A stretch of 64,000 nt of DNA from Flavobacteriales bacterium (GCA_020635495.1 JACJZQ010000001.1:248001-312000); one strand, 5' to 3'; counted from the stretch's first letter, positions 1 through 9,707 are shown. Notes: a model not told the origin generated them from the sequence alone. Made by a program: numbers and translations.

Positions 1-1002
1 CGTTCCGTGTTCAATCATGCAGACGATCTCATCATCACCTTCAATACCAGCGGCTATATTCTATCCATCAACGATTTTAAAGGGCTGCCCAAGAATGCAA
101 AGTGGGCCGGTCTGAAGATCGATGAGGTGTTACGACCAGAGAACTCCATTAAGGTGAAACAACTTCTGGATAAGGTTGTAAGGAAAGGCAAACCACTGAA
201 AACCGAGGTGGACATTGTATCCAATAGTGGAAGAAAGACCACATTCGGTGTTGCGCTTTCGCCTATTTCTTACGGTCAGCGGGTAATTTCCGTAGTATGT
301 ATTGCTCGAGATATCACCGAAACCAAACGACTTGAAATTCAAGCCAAAGAGGCTTTGATCGAGGGCCAAGAGCAGGAAAGAATGCGTGTATCTCAAGAGT
401 TACACGATGGATTAGGACAGCTATTCACCGCCATCAAATTCAATATTCAGCAGATAAGATCCAGCCTTCCATCCAATGCCGATGATTCATTGAATGAGAG
501 TATCGACCTGCTCGAGGACAGCATAGGCATGGCCTTCATGGAAGTGAAGAACATTTCAAGAAACCTGATGCCGGATGTGTTATGGCAGTTCGGTATAAAA
601 CCGGCCGTGGAAGACCTCATAGAGAAGTTGAATTCATCTAGCGACATCATATTTTCGCTTGAACTTGTTGATATGGACAGGCGCTTCTCCAACGATCTTG
701 AGCAGGCCATGTTCCGCATCTGTCAAGAGTTGGTCAACAACTCCATCAGGCACGGTAACTGTACCAACATCTATGTCCAGTTCATTAACCACGGAAACTC
801 GTTGGTACTGATGGTCGAAGATGATGGTTCCGGTTACGATATCTCCACCGTTTCATACGGGTTCGGATTGAAGAACATCCGTTCTCGAATTCAGTTGTTC
901 GATGGCAGCGTCGAGGTGGATTCCGGTCTGAACAAAGGAACAGTTACAACAATTGAAATACCTTTACCCGAAGCCAAGCATGATTCGAGTTCTGATAACT
1001 GA
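1..1002 (+). CDS. Sensor histidine kinase, NarL/HisKA_3 type with PAS domain (5' end outside window)
   Basis: The frame is open from base 1, so the gene begins upstream; a GTG at 7 is probably internal. The first ~105 residues look like a PAS sensor domain ending in the usual DITE linker. The HisKA_3 dimerisation helix follows, with the phospho-acceptor His in ELHDGLGQ (about residue 133 counted from base 7). The C-terminal HATPase shows an N box (ELVNNSIRHG), a G1 box (EDDGSGYD) and a G2 box (GFGLKNI). No membrane segment is present in the visible part, so it is either cytoplasmic or anchored by the missing N-terminus. It overlaps the response regulator by 23 bases, so the two form a two-component pair. 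The signal sensed is unknown. Confidence 0.93.
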   Translation, partial: RSVFNHADDLIITFNTSGYILSINDFKGLPKNAKWAGLKIDEVLRPENSIKVKQLLDKVVRKGKPLKTEVDIVSNSGRKTTFGVALSPISYGQRVISVVCIARDITETKRLEIQAKEALIEGQEQERMRVSQELHDGLGQLFTAIKFNIQQIRSSLPSNADDSLNESIDLLEDSIGMAFMEVKNISRNLMPDVLWQFGIKPAVEDLIEKLNSSSDIIFSLELVDMDRRFSNDLEQAMFRICQELVNNSIRHGNCTNIYVQFINHGNSLVLMVEDDGSGYDISTVSYGFGLKNIRSRIQLFDGSVEVDSGLNKGTVTTIEIPLPEAKHDSSSDN

Positions 1003-1612
1003 CGACCACGAGATGATCCGCAATGGGTTGTCATCTCTCATAAGAGGAGAGAGCGATATCCACGTAGTGGAAACGGCCGAGAACGGTCTGGAAGCAGTGG
1101 AAATATGCGAGAAGCGAGATATTGACGTAGCGTTGATGGACGTGATGATGCCCGTTTTGAATGGTGTAGAAGCCACCAAGCGCATCAAAGAAACGTGTCC
1201 GAAAACCAAGGTGTTGGCTGTTACCATCAATGACGAACCTCGCTTTATTAAGGAGGTTCTCACCGCAGGTGCATCAGGCTATATCCTTAAACATTCGTCC
1301 AAAGACGAGATATTGAAAGCCATACGCGATGTGGCCAATAATAAGCACCACTTTGGCAATGATGTTCTTGCTAAGATCTCCTCAGAATTTACGCAGTTGG
1401 AGAAAGGCAATCAGCCAATGCTTACCAAAAAAGAGGCCGAGGTTTTGAAACTCATTGCACAAGAATTCTCCAATCAGGAGATTGCTGAAAAACTGGGTTG
1501 CGGCATCAGAACGGTAGACACGCACAAGCGCAACCTTATCCGAAAACTGGAGGTGAAAAATGTGGTTGGTCTTGTCAAGTACGCCTTGAAAATGGGCGTT
1601 GTACAAGATTGA
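980..1612 (+). CDS. Response regulator, receiver plus LuxR-type HTH (NarL/FixJ family)
   Basis: A 210-residue DNA-binding response regulator. I chose the ATG at 980 rather than an upstream TTG at 953 because it begins directly at the receiver strand (MIRVLITDDHE). The phospho-acceptor is Asp54 in ALMDVMMP, preceded by the acidic pair in ITDDHE. The C-terminal ~65 residues are a LuxR/GerE helix-turn-helix (LTKKEAEVLKLIAQ, then NQEIAEKL and TVDTHKRNLIRKL). It is co-transcribed with the overlapping kinase. The stop codon at 1610-1612 is followed with no gap by the stop of the convergent TonB receptor. The regulated genes are unknown; the adjacent receptor is one candidate only by position. Confidence 0.95.
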   Translation: MIRVLITDDHEMIRNGLSSLIRGESDIHVVETAENGLEAVEICEKRDIDVALMDVMMPVLNGVEATKRIKETCPKTKVLAVTINDEPRFIKEVLTAGASGYILKHSSKDEILKAIRDVANNKHHFGNDVLAKISSEFTQLEKGNQPMLTKKEAEVLKLIAQEFSNQEIAEKLGCGIRTVDTHKRNLIRKLEVKNVVGLVKYALKMGVVQD

Positions 1613-4063
1613 TCAGAACAAGATCTTGTACTGCAGGAGCGGGTAAATCCCCAACTGATTCACGTTTACCAAACGATTCTCATCAGGGTCGTACTGATTG
1701 TACAACGGGTTCTGTTTGTCTGTTACATTCTGGCATGAGGCCATGAATTCTTGCGTAACCCGACCTCGGCTCATCCTGAAAGTAAGTCCGAGATCCAATC
1801 GGTAATAAGGCTCAAACTGTTTCGAGTAAGCAGCTTCATCCATATAAACGGCCTGCTTGGCAATGGACGATGCGTTCAGGTCTATCGGTGTAAATCGAGA
1901 TCCACCGGCAAGTGTAAACTTCACATCGAATTTCAATGAGAACTGGCTGTTCTTCTTGCGCTCCTGTTTCTTGTTCCAGCGGGCAAGCTTCTTCTCTTTC
2001 AGCTGAATACGCTCTGGTGCAGTCTTCACTTTCGGATTCTTGCGCTTCAGGTTCAGTTCATAACCGCCAAGCACATTCAGAACGTAGTTGCCGTTGAAAA
2101 CGGTGTTCCGCTCAACACCATCGCTGGCCGTGTACCGAGAATCATACAGTGAAGCCGTAAGCAACCAGTAATATCCTTTGGTCAGGAATTTTTCAAATGT
2201 CAGTTCCAGACCGTAATTCGTTCCTGTTCCGCCATTCACAATGTCATCGGGTCCTTCTTGCGAAAAGCTGCCCACATTCAGCGTAGAATATGAACTGGAA
2301 TCTCTTGAAATTCCAGCATCGTATATGTACTGATAGTAAGCCTCCAGTTTGATGCGCATGTCAAATGGCAAACTCCAATCATAACCCAATACGGCATGAT
2401 GGCTCTTCACAAAATCAAGGTCGCGATTGGGCGTGGCCCTGTTTCCCAGCGAATCTTCCATGACCAAGAAGTATTGGTCCAAAGCCACCATCTGACTATG
2501 CAGGCCATAGGCCAATGATAGTCTGTGGCGCGGGTTCACTTTCCACTGTAGTCCCCATCTAGGTTCAATGGCATACGACCCATTGAGTGTTAACACCTGT
2601 GCATGTAGTCCTGTGTTCATGGTCCAAGAGTCGTTCCAGCGCCATTGCCACTGTGCAAATGGTTGGATCAATGCCGTAACCCCATCAAAATCGGTCAGCG
2701 TCTGATAATCATTCCAACTGGGTACAAAAGCGCTGTCTTTCAGAACAGAATAGAACACCGTGGTTCTTGAACCGACTTTCAAATTGTGTTTGGCGCTGAA
2801 CTTTTTCTTGTAGTACATCAGACCTTGGAATCGGTGGTCTTGGAAGTTCTGCTTGTACCAATCGAATGGGTTTCGGTTCACATCCACGCTATCAATTACA
2901 TCCTGATTCAGAAGCGTGCTTCCTGAAACCACCGTTTTGATGTAACTGGCATCCTTGAAGAGATAGGTGTGCGAGAAGCCGACAACACCCGTCATGGTCT
3001 TATCGTAAATGTCCAACCCTCCTTGCGAATAGAAATTGCTTGCATCATCTTCTGCTTGGCTGGCAATGAACTCTATGCTGCTGATTCCACCCATTCCGAA
3101 AACAGAGAAAATACCTGCTTTCTTAGTTGGAATCCTGACCTTGAAACTCAGGTCAGAATATTCTGGAATGGCATCTCCGGTTCCAAAATCAACCCCGCCA
3201 AGCGCGAACAGCGCTAAGGTTGAATACCTAAAGTTGATGAGATATGAGGCGCCTGACTTTCGAGAGAAAGGGCCCTCTGCTCCCACTTCCAACCCGTTAA
3301 ACCCGATCTGCGCCAAAAACTCGTGCTTTTCGTTGTTTCCATGACGCATCTTTAGGTCGAACACCCCCGAAATACCGTTTCCATATTCAGAAGGAAACGC
3401 ACCAGTTAAAAAGTCTGAATTGGAAAGTACGTTGCTGTTCAACATACTTACAGGGCCACCCGTAGACCCCAGATTTCCAAAGTGATTTGGGTTCGGAATA
3501 TCAATTTCCTCAAGTCGCCATAACAAACCTGTTGGCGAGTTTCCTCGGATGACTATGTCATTGGTAGCGTCATTTGCACCTCTTACACCAGCAAAGTTGG
3601 TAGCCATTCTTGAGACATCATTTCTGGTTCCTGCGTAGCGCTCAGCCTCTTCCGTTGAGAATACACGTGCCGAGACAGTTGTCATGGTGTTTAGCACTTC
3701 ATCTTTTCTCCGGGCTGCGGTAACCACAACCTCATCCTGCTTCACAACCATTTCCTGCATCTGCACATTCAAAACAAGTTCTTTTCCTGCTTGAAGCACC
3801 AATCCGTTAAATGTCTTTGGCGAGTATCCGAGGTAGGTAACCTCGAGGTCAATTCGGCCAACCTCGACCTTTGGTAGTTTGAAGTTCCCGTCTATGTCCG
3901 TTGTGGTTCCAATTATTGGGTCGCTCCCCAACACAACCACTGCCGCACCGATTATCGGCATACGACTTTCCTGGTCGGTAACGACACCTCTGATGGTCTG
4001 TGTTTGAGCCAACACAGCGCTCGACATTACGGTCAGAAACAATATGGCCAGAAAACGTTTCAT
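1613..4063 (-). CDS. TonB-dependent receptor with N-terminal carboxypeptidase-regulatory-like domain
   Basis: An 816-residue outer-membrane transporter. The start is placed at 4063 (MKRFLAILFLT), where a clear signal peptide ends near AQTQ; the open frame extends 38 codons further upstream but that extension is Lys/Arg-rich and unlike a signal. A CarboxypepD_reg-like domain (IRGVVTDQESRMPIIGA) comes first, then a plug (residues ~140-260, with NDIVIRGNSPTGLLWRLEEI), then a beta-barrel ending in an aromatic C-terminus (LLQYKILF). It imports or exports an unidentified large substrate using TonB energy. No SusD partner is adjacent, so a polysaccharide-utilisation role is not supported. It ends tail to tail with the response regulator. 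Confidence 0.93.
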   Translation of the reverse strand: MKRFLAILFLTVMSSAVLAQTQTIRGVVTDQESRMPIIGAAVVVLGSDPIIGTTTDIDGNFKLPKVEVGRIDLEVTYLGYSPKTFNGLVLQAGKELVLNVQMQEMVVKQDEVVVTAARRKDEVLNTMTTVSARVFSTEEAERYAGTRNDVSRMATNFAGVRGANDATNDIVIRGNSPTGLLWRLEEIDIPNPNHFGNLGSTGGPVSMLNSNVLSNSDFLTGAFPSEYGNGISGVFDLKMRHGNNEKHEFLAQIGFNGLEVGAEGPFSRKSGASYLINFRYSTLALFALGGVDFGTGDAIPEYSDLSFKVRIPTKKAGIFSVFGMGGISSIEFIASQAEDDASNFYSQGGLDIYDKTMTGVVGFSHTYLFKDASYIKTVVSGSTLLNQDVIDSVDVNRNPFDWYKQNFQDHRFQGLMYYKKKFSAKHNLKVGSRTTVFYSVLKDSAFVPSWNDYQTLTDFDGVTALIQPFAQWQWRWNDSWTMNTGLHAQVLTLNGSYAIEPRWGLQWKVNPRHRLSLAYGLHSQMVALDQYFLVMEDSLGNRATPNRDLDFVKSHHAVLGYDWSLPFDMRIKLEAYYQYIYDAGISRDSSSYSTLNVGSFSQEGPDDIVNGGTGTNYGLELTFEKFLTKGYYWLLTASLYDSRYTASDGVERNTVFNGNYVLNVLGGYELNLKRKNPKVKTAPERIQLKEKKLARWNKKQERKKNSQFSLKFDVKFTLAGGSRFTPIDLNASSIAKQAVYMDEAAYSKQFEPYYRLDLGLTFRMSRGRVTQEFMASCQNVTDKQNPLYNQYDPDENRLVNVNQLGIYPLLQYKILF

Positions 4064-4207
4064 AGTGGGGTTGCAGCGCAAAGGTCGCTTTTTTGGTCGC
4101 TTTTGGCTACGGTAAACAGCGTAAAAAGCCCCTTGTTCAACACCGTTGGTCGAATTGTTTACGTGGCTCATCAACACAATTTGGGTTGTCCTGAATTCCG
4201 TTAGAGG

Positions 4208-5344
4208 TCAACGTGCTTTAAAAAATGCGACCACTTCATCCCGAACAAACTCCAAATCCTCAGTTTTCATATTGTGATAAAGAGGAAGCCTCAAGACCTT
4301 ATTACTCTTGATTCGTGTGTAATCATTCCGGTGCACGTATCGACCTACTTTGTTACCGAAACTTGAAGAATGCAAGGGTGTGTAGTGTGAATTTGCTTGG
4401 ATGCCCTTTTGTGCAAGATGGAACCTGAGTTCATCCCGCTTTTCGGTTAAAAGATAAAATATGTGACCATTGTGACCTGAATGGTCGGGAGGTAGCCGAA
4501 GTAGACCATCTGTTTCCAATTGTTTCAGTCCGTTATGGTAAACTCGCCAGCTAGCTAGCCTTTCAGAAATTATTGTGTCAAGTTGTTCCACTTGAGGTAG
4601 CAGGTATGATGCACAGACTTCTGACATTTGGAAGTTAGAGCCAACAGATACCCAACTGAATGCATTGACTTTCTTTCTAAGAAAATCTTTCTTATTGGTT
4701 CCGTTTTCATAAACTAGGTCGGCCATTTCAAACAGGTCAGGGTCATTGATGATGACTAAGCCCCCTTGACCGCATGAAATGTTTTTCTGATGGTCAAAAC
4801 TAATGCAGGCCATATTTCCTATGCCCCCTTGGTATTGCTCATTTATTCTTGCACCAGCGCTGTGAGAAGCATCTTCAATGACTTTAATGTTGTTATTGGC
4901 AGCGAAGTTCATAAGCTCGTGCAATCGGCATGGTTGAGATCCATAATGAATGGGAACTATGGCCTTAGTTTTGGATGTAACGGCCTCCTTTAGTAGTTCA
5001 ACATCTATGTTCATGGAGCCCTTTTCAATGTCAACGAAAACGGGTGTTGCGCCTAGCGAAACGAAAGGGTTTGCCGTTCCTACGAAACTGAAAGAAGGCA
5101 TGATGACCTCATCACCAGGACCTATACCTGCAATCAGTGCCGTCATTAGTAACCCAGCAGTAGCCGAAGTTGTGAGAAAAATCTTACTTCCTGGATAATG
5201 TGCCTGAAACCTATCAATTATCTTTTCAGAAAAAGAACTGGTGAGAAGCAGGCTAGGGTCTGCACAAATTTTCTCAATGTAAACGGACTGTTCTTTAACT
5301 TTGGTCGGGATGCAAAATGGGACAGTCCTCACAGGAATATGCAT
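4208..5344 (-). CDS. DegT/DnrJ/EryC1/StrS family PLP aminotransferase, WecE/RffA-like
   Basis: A 378-residue member of the fold-type I aminotransferases that transfer an amino group to keto-sugars. Visible family features are TSATAGLLMTAL (PLP phosphate region), PSFSFVGTANPF, the PLP-ring Asp158 in IEDASHSAGA, and the Schiff-base Lys187 in SFDHQKNISCGQGG. The block YENGTNKKDFL and GSNFQMSEVCASYLL resembles WecE-type TDP-4-keto-6-deoxyhexose transaminases. No nucleotide-sugar dehydratase is nearby, so the true acceptor could be another keto compound made by this cluster. It is minus-strand and monocistronic by position: the next plus-strand gene starts 93 bases away divergently. The family is secure, the substrate is not. 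Confidence 0.88.
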   Translation of the reverse strand: MHIPVRTVPFCIPTKVKEQSVYIEKICADPSLLLTSSFSEKIIDRFQAHYPGSKIFLTTSATAGLLMTALIAGIGPGDEVIMPSFSFVGTANPFVSLGATPVFVDIEKGSMNIDVELLKEAVTSKTKAIVPIHYGSQPCRLHELMNFAANNNIKVIEDASHSAGARINEQYQGGIGNMACISFDHQKNISCGQGGLVIINDPDLFEMADLVYENGTNKKDFLRKKVNAFSWVSVGSNFQMSEVCASYLLPQVEQLDTIISERLASWRVYHNGLKQLETDGLLRLPPDHSGHNGHIFYLLTEKRDELRFHLAQKGIQANSHYTPLHSSSFGNKVGRYVHRNDYTRIKSNKVLRLPLYHNMKTEDLEFVRDEVVAFFKAR

Positions 5345-5437
5345 GTTTGTACTCGTTGCAAATTGACATCCAACATAGCAATTAATTTAATCATTCTTTC
5401 GCCCGTAGGTTGAGGCTAGTATTGGGCTTTCGCTAAG

Positions 5438-6232
5438 ATGAAAAAGAAACCAGAACCGGTCTATTACTTTCTATCCAATAAATGGTATAAGGGGCAGTTT
5501 CCTGTTCTTTACGATCCGACCACTTTACCTGGCACCAAAGTTCTCACAGAGAATTATGAACTGATCAAGAGTGAGGTTTTGAGCTATCTGCTTGATAACA
5601 TGGATAGCCTCAAACCCAACTTTACGCCTTATGATTATCAAGAGGAAGGATGGAAAACCATCAATCTTTACTCATATTTCTTGAAGTATCCAGCCAACTG
5701 CAATCTTTTTCCGGAGACGACTAAGTTGATGGAGCAGGTACCTGGTATGTGCGGAGCGCAGATTGCGGTTCTAAAACCAGGTACAAGAATAAAGGCTCAT
5801 CTAGGTGATACAAATGCAATTATTCGATCCCATTTAGGGATATTGATTCCAGGGGATTTGCCAGAGTTGGGATTCCGAATCGGAACCGAGGAGATCTGCT
5901 GGAAAGAGGGTGGGGTGTTCTCATTTTGCATCGTACATCGGCATTATGCCTGGAATTACTCATCTAAGTATAGGGTCATGTTTCAATTGGATGTGATTCA
6001 TCCAGAGTATTACAATAGAAGGTTTGAAATAGCTAGCAAAACCCTAGCGCTGATAAGTATGAAACTGTTTGCTACACGGTTTCCAGCGGCAAAGAAAATT
6101 TCCATTGCTGTAACAAGTGTCATTCAATGGATACTTCATTGGCCTTTCAGGTTTTTATTGTACCTCCAACGAGTTTTCGGTGTAGATGCTAGCCGCATTT
6201 TTGGAGGTGTAAGGAGCAAGAAAATAGGTTGA
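5438..6232 (+). CDS. Aspartyl/asparaginyl beta-hydroxylase-like Fe(II)/2-oxoglutarate oxygenase (copy 1)
   Basis: 264 residues. The double-stranded beta-helix core shows the metal ligands His121 (IKAHLGDTNAIIRSHLGI) and His169 (HRHYAWN), followed by a 2-oxoglutarate-binding Arg in KYRVMFQLDVIHPE. The family hydroxylates Asp/Asn side chains in proteins or, in bacteria, peptide and lipid substrates during natural-product or lipid A-type modification. The C-terminal ~60 residues are hydrophobic and basic, suggesting peripheral or integral membrane attachment. A second homologue lies at 13340-14089 on the other strand with a similar tail. It is flanked divergently by the aminotransferase and convergently (3-base gap) by the PhyH-like gene. 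The substrate is unknown. Confidence 0.87.
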   Translation: MKKKPEPVYYFLSNKWYKGQFPVLYDPTTLPGTKVLTENYELIKSEVLSYLLDNMDSLKPNFTPYDYQEEGWKTINLYSYFLKYPANCNLFPETTKLMEQVPGMCGAQIAVLKPGTRIKAHLGDTNAIIRSHLGILIPGDLPELGFRIGTEEICWKEGGVFSFCIVHRHYAWNYSSKYRVMFQLDVIHPEYYNRRFEIASKTLALISMKLFATRFPAAKKISIAVTSVIQWILHWPFRFLLYLQRVFGVDASRIFGGVRSKKIG

Positions 6233-6235
6233 GAG

Positions 6236-7030
6236 CTAAGTATTCCATTCGGAAGCTTGAGTGTACGTGCGAAGCTTTGGGTCATAGTACTCTGCTAAAG
6301 ACCTTGGAGGGATTGAATGAAACCCTAACTTCTGGAGTACTCGCAAAGGAAGTCCAAGTGTCTCAATGCCAGCTTCTTTCATGGCTCTGGGAAGGTCAAA
6401 TTTCTGCTTGTAATATGGAGGTACTATTCCTAATGCCAACGCACCTCTTGACTTATCACTGAAGTTAGTACCGCTAGTGTGCCAAAGTCGGGCATTGAAA
6501 AAGAACACGGACCCGGCCTTTTCTTCCAATGTCAAAGCATTATTGTCGAAATCCTCCTGAGTAGGCTTTTCCAATAAAGTATGTGAACCAGGGAGATATC
6601 TGGTGGCACCATTGTGGGCTGTAAAATCGTCCAATAGCACTAGGCAGCCAAGCATTTCCAGCCTTCCATTGTCGTATTGAGCTCTATCCACATGGATTCT
6701 TGTAGATCGGTTTGTTCCGCCTGACGGTGGTAAAAAGGATGAGGTATAAACGTAGAGAATGCTTCCATTACCCATTGCCGTGTTAATAGGGTCAATGAGT
6801 GCATCAATGTCTAACAATTTTAAAAAGCTTTTGCCGTACAAAGGGCAAATCTGAACCATTCCTCTGTCTGGATGATTGTCGTTGTTGTGATAGGCCGCTT
6901 CAATATCAATTGCCCTGTCAAGTTCCGTCCGAAGTTGGTTCAATAAGCTTGGTCCAACAACGTTTCTCAATATGGCATAGCCTTGTTCGTTCAGATTTCC
7001 TAGAAACGTGTCTTTGTCTTGTTCGGTCAT
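6236..7030 (-). CDS. Phytanoyl-CoA dioxygenase (PhyH) family oxygenase
   Basis: 264 residues. The facial triad of this Fe(II)/2-oxoglutarate family is visible: His113 and Asp115 in RIHVDRAQ, distal His184 in RLWHTSGTN, with a downstream Arg (about 195) that would hold 2-oxoglutarate. LPGSH and KAGSVFFFNARLWH are family hallmarks. Members hydroxylate acyl chains, amino acids or small molecules; given the desaturase immediately upstream (10-base gap, same strand) and the acyl-carrier genes nearby, an acyl or acyl-amide substrate is the most reasonable inference. It ends 3 bases from the convergent beta-hydroxylase gene. Confidence 0.88.
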   Translation of the reverse strand: MTEQDKDTFLGNLNEQGYAILRNVVGPSLLNQLRTELDRAIDIEAAYHNNDNHPDRGMVQICPLYGKSFLKLLDIDALIDPINTAMGNGSILYVYTSSFLPPSGGTNRSTRIHVDRAQYDNGRLEMLGCLVLLDDFTAHNGATRYLPGSHTLLEKPTQEDFDNNALTLEEKAGSVFFFNARLWHTSGTNFSDKSRGALALGIVPPYYKQKFDLPRAMKEAGIETLGLPLRVLQKLGFHSIPPRSLAEYYDPKLRTYTQASEWNT

Positions 7031-7040
7031 AGTTGTGTAA

Positions 7041-7937
7041 CTAGATGAGGAAGTTCCTTAAAGCACAAGCATAACCGTTATTGATAATAGCCTTCCTACG
7101 GAACGATTCAGATCCCATCAATTTCATACTTACTTTTTTAAGCGAATAGCTTGGCACGCCAGGATACAGGTGATGCTCAATGTGGTAGCTGAGGTTGTAG
7201 GGAGATATGAAGAATCGTTCAAGCACATTGGTAATAACCGTTCGTGTTTGATATTCATTGTCCTGAGGTATACAGAAATGCTCCATGTACAATCTGAACC
7301 TAAGCAAGGCCTGGTAAACGGTGACGTATGGCGCAACCCATAGAATTAGAAAATACCCCCACAAATTGAGATAACTCAGAAACAGTACAAGAACGGGATA
7401 GAAGCCTAATGCAGCTATTGAGATTGAATCCTTTGAAAAAACTTTTTGCAAATCACTTGTTGTAAAAGCTCTCAACTTTAGAAATTTGTAACGGAGGTAA
7501 TTGAATCCTGAAAGATCCATCAAAAGAATTAAAACAAATGTTTTCTTGGTCATTGGAAATTGAAATTCCGGGTAGGAACTATGGCCATGCTCCGGATCCT
7601 TTTCGCTTTTCAAATGCCTGTGGTGTGCAAAATGTATCGTTCTGAAACGATGTAGAGAATAAAAGAGTGGCAACGCCAGCAGAACCTGACCTAGGAGGTC
7701 GTTAACCACACGAGAAGCAGTAAGTTTGAAATGGCTTGCATCGTGCATCTGTGTATATAGGGCTAACTGCCTAGTACCAATAAACAGTACAGCCATTAGG
7801 TAGACAGTAGGATGCTGAAATTGAAAGACTAGCAAAAAGGCCAAAAAAATGAGCGTCCATTCAAACCAGACAATGACTAAACTTTTAATCAATGTCGGCT
7901 TTTGGAGCTCAGCAATTTCTCTCGCATCAATCATCAA
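7041..7937 (-). CDS. Membrane fatty-acid desaturase family protein
   Basis: 298 residues with four or more hydrophobic helices. The three diiron histidine boxes are all present: HDASH at 65-69, HFAHH at 102-106 and HIEHH at 252-256, followed by LYPGVPSYSL, which is typical of the family. It would introduce a double bond or a hydroxyl into an acyl chain at the cytoplasmic face of the inner membrane. The first two codons are both Met, so the start could be one codon later. It probably forms an operon with the PhyH-like gene 10 bases downstream. The divergent GT2 gene starts 90 bases away. Confidence 0.92.
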   Translation of the reverse strand: MMIDAREIAELQKPTLIKSLVIVWFEWTLIFLAFLLVFQFQHPTVYLMAVLFIGTRQLALYTQMHDASHFKLTASRVVNDLLGQVLLALPLFYSLHRFRTIHFAHHRHLKSEKDPEHGHSSYPEFQFPMTKKTFVLILLMDLSGFNYLRYKFLKLRAFTTSDLQKVFSKDSISIAALGFYPVLVLFLSYLNLWGYFLILWVAPYVTVYQALLRFRLYMEHFCIPQDNEYQTRTVITNVLERFFISPYNLSYHIEHHLYPGVPSYSLKKVSMKLMGSESFRRKAIINNGYACALRNFLI

Positions 7938-8027
7938 TCTTGCTTAATACTTCAAAGCTATTCAATTTACATCCTTGTAACTAACTTTTATGAAGGCCTT
8001 CTCTTTCAGATATACCGTGGTAACCAA

Positions 8028-8927
8028 ATGGTAAATAGAAAGCAAACGGATGCGGAAGTTGAAATCTCCGTTGTAATACCCGTGTTTGGAAGCGAAGAGG
8101 TGTTGCCTAAGCTCGATAAGCAGTTGCACCGGGTATTGAATGTACATCCTGCATCATATGAGCTGATATACGTTGATGATTGTGGACCAGACAGGTCAAT
8201 GGATGTGTTGGAAGGGTTGAGGAGAGCTTCTCCAATGACAGTTAGGGTTGTCAGTCTAAAGAATAACGTTGGTCAATGGGTGGCGTCTCTAGCTGGAATA
8301 TCAAAGGCCAGAGGTAGAATTATAGTTACAATTGATGACGATCTCCAATATGACCCTGAGGATGTTTTGTCGCTGATCAATACGTTAGATGAGGGAGGTT
8401 ATCAGGTTGTTTACGGAATACCAAAAGCCAAAGGAACTATTGGCAGAGGCGGGCCGAAGATGTATGCCGCCAGAGTTGGTCTTGTAGATAGAATATTCGG
8501 AAAGAGTAGAACAGAAAGTTTTAAGGCATTTAGGAGAGAGTTGATGCTTGAAAGTGGGTTTTTGAAAACCACTTTTCACTTTGAGGCCCACGCAAAACGT
8601 GCCCTTGAGGATTCTCAGGTCGGATATGTAGATGTAAAGTACCGCCCCCGAACAAGCGGCAAATCAGGGTATCCTTTCGTTAAGAAGATAGCGTTGTTAC
8701 TGAGGTTTGGTCCAGAGTATTATCGTTCATCTTCTTGGTTTGTTGCATCAATGTTGTTTTTATTGGTTGCTGTTCTAGCAGTTGTGCTTCCAGTACATCT
8801 TGTTTCGTTCCGAGTGTTCATGGCATTGACTTTTGTAATTCTATCTGTGCTGACATTAATAATTTCGTACCGGAATTGGAAACGGGGAAATGCAATGGAG
8901 CAGTTTATAATCAAAGAATACAGATAG
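8028..8927 (+). CDS. Glycosyltransferase family 2, DPM1/polyprenyl-phosphate type, with C-terminal membrane helices
   Basis: 299 residues from the ATG at 8028; an upstream in-frame ATG at 7902 would overlap the divergent desaturase gene and adds no GT2 sequence. The GT-A fold begins directly (EISVVIPVFGSEEVLPKL), with the nucleotide-binding VDDCGPD and the metal-binding DDDLQYDPED. Two hydrophobic helices near the C-terminus (about residues 235-285) suggest the product is handed over at the membrane, as for polyprenyl-phosphate sugar synthases. The next gene, an acetyltransferase, starts at the base after its stop codon. The sugar donor and acceptor are unknown. Confidence 0.9.
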   Translation: MVNRKQTDAEVEISVVIPVFGSEEVLPKLDKQLHRVLNVHPASYELIYVDDCGPDRSMDVLEGLRRASPMTVRVVSLKNNVGQWVASLAGISKARGRIIVTIDDDLQYDPEDVLSLINTLDEGGYQVVYGIPKAKGTIGRGGPKMYAARVGLVDRIFGKSRTESFKAFRRELMLESGFLKTTFHFEAHAKRALEDSQVGYVDVKYRPRTSGKSGYPFVKKIALLLRFGPEYYRSSSWFVASMLFLLVAVLAVVLPVHLVSFRVFMALTFVILSVLTLIISYRNWKRGNAMEQFIIKEYR

Positions 8928-9707
8928 ATGAGTTCATTTTCATTTACGCATTCCAAAACGGAAAGCAACATACTAGGAATTAGCGTCTGGAGATTGGAGG
9001 CTCCAAACCTTGTTAGTTCGGAGGAATTAAAAGGACTAATATTGGAGAATCAATGTGACCTGGTGAGATTGCGGATACCATCTTCATTCGAGTTTACTCA
9101 TCAGATCATTGACGAGGCAGGATTTTCGTACTATCATTCCGGCACCATATGTGTTTTTGAAACTGACATGGAGCTTCAGCCCGATCAACCAGAGTTCATT
9201 AACCAAGAAGTGAAGTATCGGTTATGTCGGAAAGAAGACCATCAGATACTGACTGAGCTTATCCGAAGCACTTGGTGCCATTATCCCATAGGCTATTATC
9301 GTTCTTCAAACTTAAGCCACATTCTTACAAAGCAGAAGGAAATGGAATGCCTTACCAGTTATTATTGTGAAAATTTTTGCGGCACCGTTTCGAATCAAAG
9401 AATGTGGATTTTGGAGTTGGAAAATCGGCCCGTAGGATTCGTATCGGCTCAGATACAAGAAAACGGAATAATTTCCACTATTGCTGGAATATTACCGGAA
9501 TTTCAGAGAAATGGCTTGTGCAAGGACATGATTAGTTGGATTAAGTTGCAGTGCCTCAATAATTCAAAAAAATGGTTCATTACAGGTTCTCGAGTTGAAA
9601 ACCCGGCCAGTTGGAAAACCTTTCTCAAGTGTGGGTTAACTCCAACCCGATTTGACCATGTCTATCATATCGAACCGATGCTTGGCTTAATTGCAAGCGA
9701 GTATTAG
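8928..9707 (+). CDS. GNAT-family N-acetyltransferase
   Basis: 259 residues. The C-terminal half carries the acetyl-CoA-binding motif A (STIAGILPEFQRNGLCKDMI) with the Q/RxxGxG-like loop, and the preceding strand ELENRPVGFVSAQI. The N-terminal ~90 residues are less conserved and may be a second, degenerate GNAT half, similar to sugar N-acetyltransferases of the FdtC/WecD type. It begins at the base after the stop of the GT2 gene, so the two are co-translated. With the WecE-like aminotransferase nearby, acylation of an amino sugar is a plausible role (inference). Its stop is directly abutted by the convergent acetyltransferase gene. Confidence 0.82.
   Translation: MSSFSFTHSKTESNILGISVWRLEAPNLVSSEELKGLILENQCDLVRLRIPSSFEFTHQIIDEAGFSYYHSGTICVFETDMELQPDQPEFINQEVKYRLCRKEDHQILTELIRSTWCHYPIGYYRSSNLSHILTKQKEMECLTSYYCENFCGTVSNQRMWILELENRPVGFVSAQIQENGIISTIAGILPEFQRNGLCKDMISWIKLQCLNNSKKWFITGSRVENPASWKTFLKCGLTPTRFDHVYHIEPMLGLIASEY

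Noticed and set aside
7902..8027. N-terminal extension of the GT2 gene from the ATG at 7902
   Set aside because: It overlaps the divergent desaturase gene start and carries no GT2-like sequence; the ATG at 8028 begins just before the GT-A fold.
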